DNA of 64,000 bases, from positions 25,351,267 through 25,415,266 of the forward strand of contig NC_056051.1 in the NCBI RefSeq assembly GCF_004379255.2, given 5' to 3'. The position numbers were made by a program, and so were the translations under genes. The notes below the pieces were generated by a model that was not told the DNA's origin, did no database searches, and worked only from the letters and a program-made list of their open reading frames with translations. This DNA is from Salvia splendens (Eukaryota > Streptophyta > Magnoliopsida > Lamiales > Lamiaceae). This document shows positions 59,446 through 64,000 of this stretch, piece after piece (the stretch's first letter is position 1; each line of letters begins with the position of its first letter).

Positions 59446-60200
59446 TGTATATTTAATACAACATCCCTAGTTAATAGATTTGTATACATGTTTGGGACGC
59501 CCCAAGCTCATCAACGCGTCACACATTTCTTCTTTCGATAAAAAATGAAATATATCATACTTATATCTTACTTTATTCTCTCTTCACTTATATACTTCCT
59601 TTTATCTTTTACTTACTTAATCAAACAACACTTTTTTATATCTCGTACTAAAAGAAATATTTCGATTAATTTAGGATGAAGGGAATACTGATTAAACATT
59701 TTATTGAGTGTGAATTTTATTTCCGCGTCTTAGAGGTGTTCTCTCTAGCTTACCCTAACAAAGATGAATTGCGTATGCTTGAGAAGTCAGATTCCAATAG
59801 TGGATTCAAAGGATAACTTACTATTTTTAGAAATAATGTGGATATGGATTGCATGTTGCTTGATATCCAAGCTGATATTTTCTCTCTTAAATTTGGTAGA
59901 TTAATTAGGCGGCAACGACCACTTGGTGAATCAATAATATTTTATAGTATTTCATCTTTTTCAAATTTTTATTAGTATAATTGGACTAGTCCTGAAAACA
60001 TAAATGTATGATCACGTAATGAAGAACGGAGGTAAACAGAAGAATGGAAGCAAAAGAGATTGGGCTTTTCTGTCGTGAGATCGATGACAACTTTAAAATT
60101 ATATTTAATAGAGTTTTTCGACTTTGATGTGGTTGGTTGACCCTGACCTGACCCTACTTAGATTTGTCATTGGTAGTATAGAGTTTTCGAATTTTGTATT

Positions 60201-62784
60201 ATGCATTCGTGTTGTATGGTCATACCCCATCAAATCGTATTAGGTTATTTTGGTTATGGTTTCCACATCATTTATAATTATAATGGAAATATAAGGAATA
60301 AGCAATGTATTAATATAATTAAATACCTTTCTTTGTTGGGTATAATTAATTAGTCAAATAAACTCTTAGGTGTCTATTTTCTAGGTCATGCAAAATTGCT
60401 CATGGTCCCAAAAGCGGTAGCATCGGCCATTTGCATGTGATTTTAGATGGGAGTAGGTGAATAATATTCTCAATTATCAATTTATCATAGAGTTCACTTG
60501 AAAAGGAGAGCTCTAACAAAAACTTATTTTCTTCTTCCACAATAAGTGAGGTGTTGTTTTCAATCACAACATTAAAGAAAGTATTATTTCGTGAGAGAAG
60601 AAATAAAATAGAAAAATATAGAACAAAGTACGAGTAAAACTAAAGTAGTAGAAGAAATTTAAATAATTGATTTTATTTTAAAGAGAAAATGACCTACTTG
60701 CCTCGGAACCCTTGAATAGGAATATGTTTTCCTTACCGTGAGACGGGTGGAGTATTACTAGAATTTAAAAGTGCGAATTGGTGGAAAAACTATGAAGTTT
60801 AGACAATTTATAGTTTGTCCTATAACTTTGAAAATCAGTAAGAAAAATCATGAAATTTGGATTTGTTTGCAATCAGTAACGAAATTTTCTGAAGAAATTA
60901 TAAGTATCTGATTTTGCATCCAAAAACTATACGCACATATCATTGTCGATGAGGTAAAAGATGTCATACATTCAATTGCGAGATAGACCCGAATTTAATC
61001 AAATTTTATACAAATTTACTCATAATTTAGACAATTTAAGATATTTGATGAGGTGGATATGACTCGATTGAAAGGGATATAATAAAACTGGACCCAGTTT
61101 TTGGGAAATATACAAAGCCCATAGCGGATTTGTAGACTCGATTTTTCGGCCCACAAAATATTATTAGCATTCATTTTTCGTAACTTTTGGGTCCACTAGA
61201 TTCGAGCATTAAATATTTCCTCGTGAATTGAAACATAAATATTTTCCAACTACTCATCTTTGGGGACAACGATTTATCAGTGGTATATATATTTTTAAGA
61301 GCGATAATTTATTTGAAAATCAACACGGAGTAAAATTCACAATTACAATCATTAGATTATTAACATCTTCGTTACTCGTGGTTTTTGTTTGTAAGTTCAT
61401 CTACTCCAATTCACGAAATATAGCTTTAGTTTAAGAAGTGACATTTTAAAACTACCAATAATAATTATAATAATCCGATTTCATTTTCACAATTTTCCTA
61501 AAAATTGAGTGGGCATCTATTCCGCCGCACTACAAGACAAATAATGTAAAAATCACTTTTATTTTCCACGGCAAATAAACATAATTAAAACCTACACGAA
61601 ATTACCCAGCAGCCTAAAATTACATTTTTGGATAAAAAAAGGCAAAATGATCGATTTTGAAATAAACCCTTAGTCCAGGGACTATTATAGACATTTTTAA
61701 AGTTCAGGGACTATTGGCAAAATAAACTTATAGTTCAGGAACCATTTTTGTAATTCACTCTAACTTTTATAATGATCGTAGTTGTCTCATGCGATCTATT
61801 TGCGCCAATTTATTGGGAAGGTTGCGGATTCTGAAGCGCCATTATTTATTTATTTGCAAATTAAAGGGAGATGGAAAATGCAACGTCCAACAAATATGGA
61901 AGTTACTGTTTATTTACCAGATTTGAAAGTTATGAAATTAATCAAAACCTAATTGACAAAATTTTTAATACTTTTTTTAAAAAATAGATCAATAACCATT
62001 CTTTGCAGCAAGATCTGCCCCTCCGTTGCCAACTGCGCTACGCCCCTGCGGGCAATCAATAACCATTTTTATTACTGTATTAGGTAGTGTGCACAATGAC
62101 TTCACACAATTTCTTGTCCGCAACGTGCCAAATTCAACCAAAACTATACCAAAATTTCAAACAAATTCCCAAATTTGACACCAATAAAACAACACTTGGA
62201 CAAATTACTCAATTTTATTAATATCTTTTTCTTCAATAATATTCTTGTGAAACCATAATTAAAGGTCCCAATTAGTCATTTCCGCGTGGCATACAAGCAA
62301 TGCATCATGATCACCATTCATTTCGTGAAAGCAAAATTTAAACAAAATTGCATACCAATAATTGCTCAAATAAGCAGGAATTTAAATAAGGTAGAAAATT
62401 CCATTGATTTCATTTATATACATAACCTCACTTCCTTACAAAGCCATAATGAAATTCAACCAAATTATAACAAGAAAAAACCAAAGGGAAACCCCTCTTC
62501 TCATCTCTTACTTACACCATTACAAAGAGGGGGTTTTACCCTAGATTTAGACCTCACCCTAATTATATTTTTCCCTTAGTCATAACTTCTTAATTTCTCA
62601 TTTACTTACAAAGACTCGACTAAGTTAATTACAGACATCATCATATATATACACATTACTCCGACGACAAAATCAACTTGTAGTGTAAAGCTTACTTTTG
62701 ATCAAAATGTTGCTAGTTTTTTTCCCTTAAAATTTGATGCCTCAAACCTTCATCTCTCTCTCCCTATGTATGTACTCATGCTTC
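60201..62784. other. Intergenic region and 3' flank of the last gene
   Basis: No gene seen. A degraded Stowaway end (ACGGGTGGAGTA) is at 60743-60754. 60785-60910 is a decayed repeat also hinted at 49735-49830. 61671-61750 contains three degenerate copies of an 'agttcagggac' unit. 62280-62784 is probably the 3' UTR of the minus-strand gene that follows. Confidence 0.5.
61671..61750. repeat. Degenerate short repeat, 'AGTTCAGGGACTATT' unit
   Basis: Three related units (AGTCCAGGGACTATTATAG, AGTTCAGGGACTATTGGC, AGTTCAGGAACCATTTTTG) at about 30-bp spacing. Such phrases are common in plant repeat families and here are probably a transposon fragment. Confidence 0.6.
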
Positions 62785-63869
62785 TTAGGCCAAGGTGGGG
62801 ATGCTACAGTTGCGTCGATCCCTGTCGAGGCAGTCGAAGCCCTCGACACGGACGGCTGGGTTGTTGCCAAAATTCGACCTCACGCAGCCGCCCGCCTTGC
62901 GGGCTGCAGAGGAGGGCGACGGGGCGAATCCGGTCGAGGGGATCGGGACAGCGACGGGGGCGAACTTCTCGTCACCAAAACGAGCGTCTTGAATTAGCGG
63001 GTTAGATACTCTACTCGGCGGCGACCCGGTAAAAAATGGGGGCGACGAGGCTACCGGTGGAACGGATTGGTCCGAACCCGAACAACCCTATTCATTTCAA
63101 GAATTCAACATTTAATCTTTCAATTACAAAAAAAATGATAGATCTATAACAAGAACAAAACTTGTAACAAGATGCAAATTAAATATAAAAATAAAAATAT
63201 TTTTTGGGACTGACAAAGTTCTATTTTTAGGTAGCAAGTTGTTACACACAAATTAGTAACACGATGAAAATCAAAAATAATAAATACAATAATTTTTTGG
63301 GGGTTAAAAATTCTTGTAAACAAAGTCATACAAAGTTCTATTTTTAGGAAGTAAGTTACACACAAACCAGTAACATGATGAATTAAAAATAAAACTAAAA
63401 AATATACAGATCTTACTTTATAAAGTTAAAAATATAACTTGTTAACAAAGTCATACAAAGTTTGTGTTCTATCTAAAATCTAACCACACATAATTACAAA
63501 ATAGTATTGAAAATTAATTAAATGAAAATAGAAACACACCTTTGCAAGAATTATGTCCAGTAGCTCATTTCCAGCTTTTGCATCATAATCCTCTTGCTGA
63601 TGGCTGCAAAAATATATAAAAATTCAAGAAATATATTTAAAATTTAAAAAAACACATAAATATAAAAAAATGGAGTAATTTTTTTACCTAAAGTGCCATC
63701 TCAAGGGTCTTGCAAAAGCTGGATCATGGGTGGTGCGGTTTAGGCCGAGCCGCCGTGGCTTAGGGCAAACCACCGTCTCCTTCCTCTCCATAGATCTGCC
63801 GGCGGCGGCGTTGGCCCAAATTTCTTCACAAGAAGCATAGCTGCTCTGCTGAATTCCACAGTGGTTCAT
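62785..63869 (-). CDS. Conserved plant protein of unknown function (three exons)
   Basis: Exons 63688-63869, 63540-63603 and 62785-63087 join in phase (182+64+303 nt) to encode 182 aa. The N-terminus is MNHCGIQQSSYASCEEIW. Exon 1 ends KPRRLG...PLRWHF, exon 2 encodes SHQQEDYDAKAGNELLDIIL, and exon 3 has a Pro/Ser-rich linker with SPPSRVSNPLIQDARFGDE and a C-terminus GCVRSNFGNNPAVRVEG, FDCLDRDRRNCSIPTLA. These blocks look strongly conserved, and I recall similar uncharacterised proteins in other plants, but I know no experimentally established function. There is no signal peptide, membrane span or catalytic motif. Exon 3 is GC-rich, unlike its flanks, and produces several shadow ORFs on the plus strand. 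The promoter would lie beyond 63870 and is only partly inside the window. Confidence 0.85.
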
Positions 63870-64000
63870 TTCTATTGAGAAAAATTAAACCTGATTTCAA
63901 GGAAAAAATAAAATAAAAATTAATTAACGAGATGGGTGGATCTATTTATGTTAAAGATCGGTTTTTGTTTTATTTTACTTAATTTTGAAGGTAAGATTTG

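Larger units (their letters stand above)
53810..60200. repeat. Segmental duplication, copy B, expanded by insertions
   Basis: Copy A blocks appear here in the same order but split by at least four insertions: the hAT-like/Harbinger nest (54117-57159), a block at about 57210-57825 of unknown type, a hAT-like CCCG-rich element (57943-58567), and a 59036-59760 block containing a SINE and a Stowaway. The block at 57210-57825 is flanked by 30-bp direct repeats (GTATACCTTAGCATATACCA at 57178 and GTATACCTTTGCATATACCA at 57828). Confidence 0.8.

Overview
This is a nuclear window from a flowering plant. Genes are split by short spliceosomal introns, intergenic DNA is very AT-rich, and there are many plant-type miniature transposons (Stowaway, hAT, PIF/Harbinger, a tRNA-type SINE) plus a Ty3/gypsy-like retroelement relic. 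All recognisable products are plant families: GIS/ZFP-type zinc finger, COL16-type B-box/CCT, CLE, subfamily XII bHLH, PME with PMEI pro-region, and cytosolic aminoacyl-tRNA synthetases. A eudicot, probably an asterid, fits best; I cannot name the species from sequence alone. I see no prokaryotic or organellar features, CRISPR, tRNA or rRNA genes.

Layout. 1-10.3 kb is AT-rich and sparse: one hAT-type MITE (3.4 kb) and one intronless single-C2H2 zinc-finger gene (6.8-7.4 kb). 10.3-16.2 kb is a transposon block: a hAT-like element carrying a nested short-unit array, a retroelement remnant with a perfect 18-nt tRNA-Asp primer-binding site, and a non-autonomous Harbinger element with precise TTA target duplications. 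17-30.5 kb holds the housekeeping core: a truncated tandem copy of a cysteinyl-tRNA synthetase gene, the complete CysRS gene (minus strand, 9 exons) and, head to head with it, a complete glutaminyl-tRNA synthetase gene (plus strand, about 23 exons). Two 179-bp Stowaway MITEs of one subfamily flank the GlnRS gene. 31-36 kb carries a pectin methylesterase gene and a six-exon bHLH gene, both minus strand. A COL16-like B-box/CCT gene lies at 40.3-41.7 kb and a CLE27-like peptide gene at 47.1-47.3 kb.

47.6-60 kb is a young duplication zone. It holds an 0.86-kb direct tandem duplication (about 99 percent identical by eye) and a roughly 1.5-kb segment carrying a small Trp-rich gene. That segment is duplicated a few kb away, where the second copy has been expanded by nested hAT, Harbinger, Stowaway and SINE insertions and its gene is frameshifted. 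The window ends with a three-exon gene for a conserved-looking plant protein of unknown function (62.8-63.9 kb, minus strand).

The genes do not form a pathway. The only arrangement suggesting joint regulation is the divergent CysRS/GlnRS pair sharing about 1.06 kb of intergenic DNA. I found no convincing undescribed biological system. The best leads are the HIGH-less CysRS copy, the repeat-extended CysRS tail with a probable GC-AG intron, the head-to-head synthetase pair, and the nested insertions in the duplicated small-gene segment. All exon boundaries, TSDs and identities were worked out by reading, without alignment software or transcript data.
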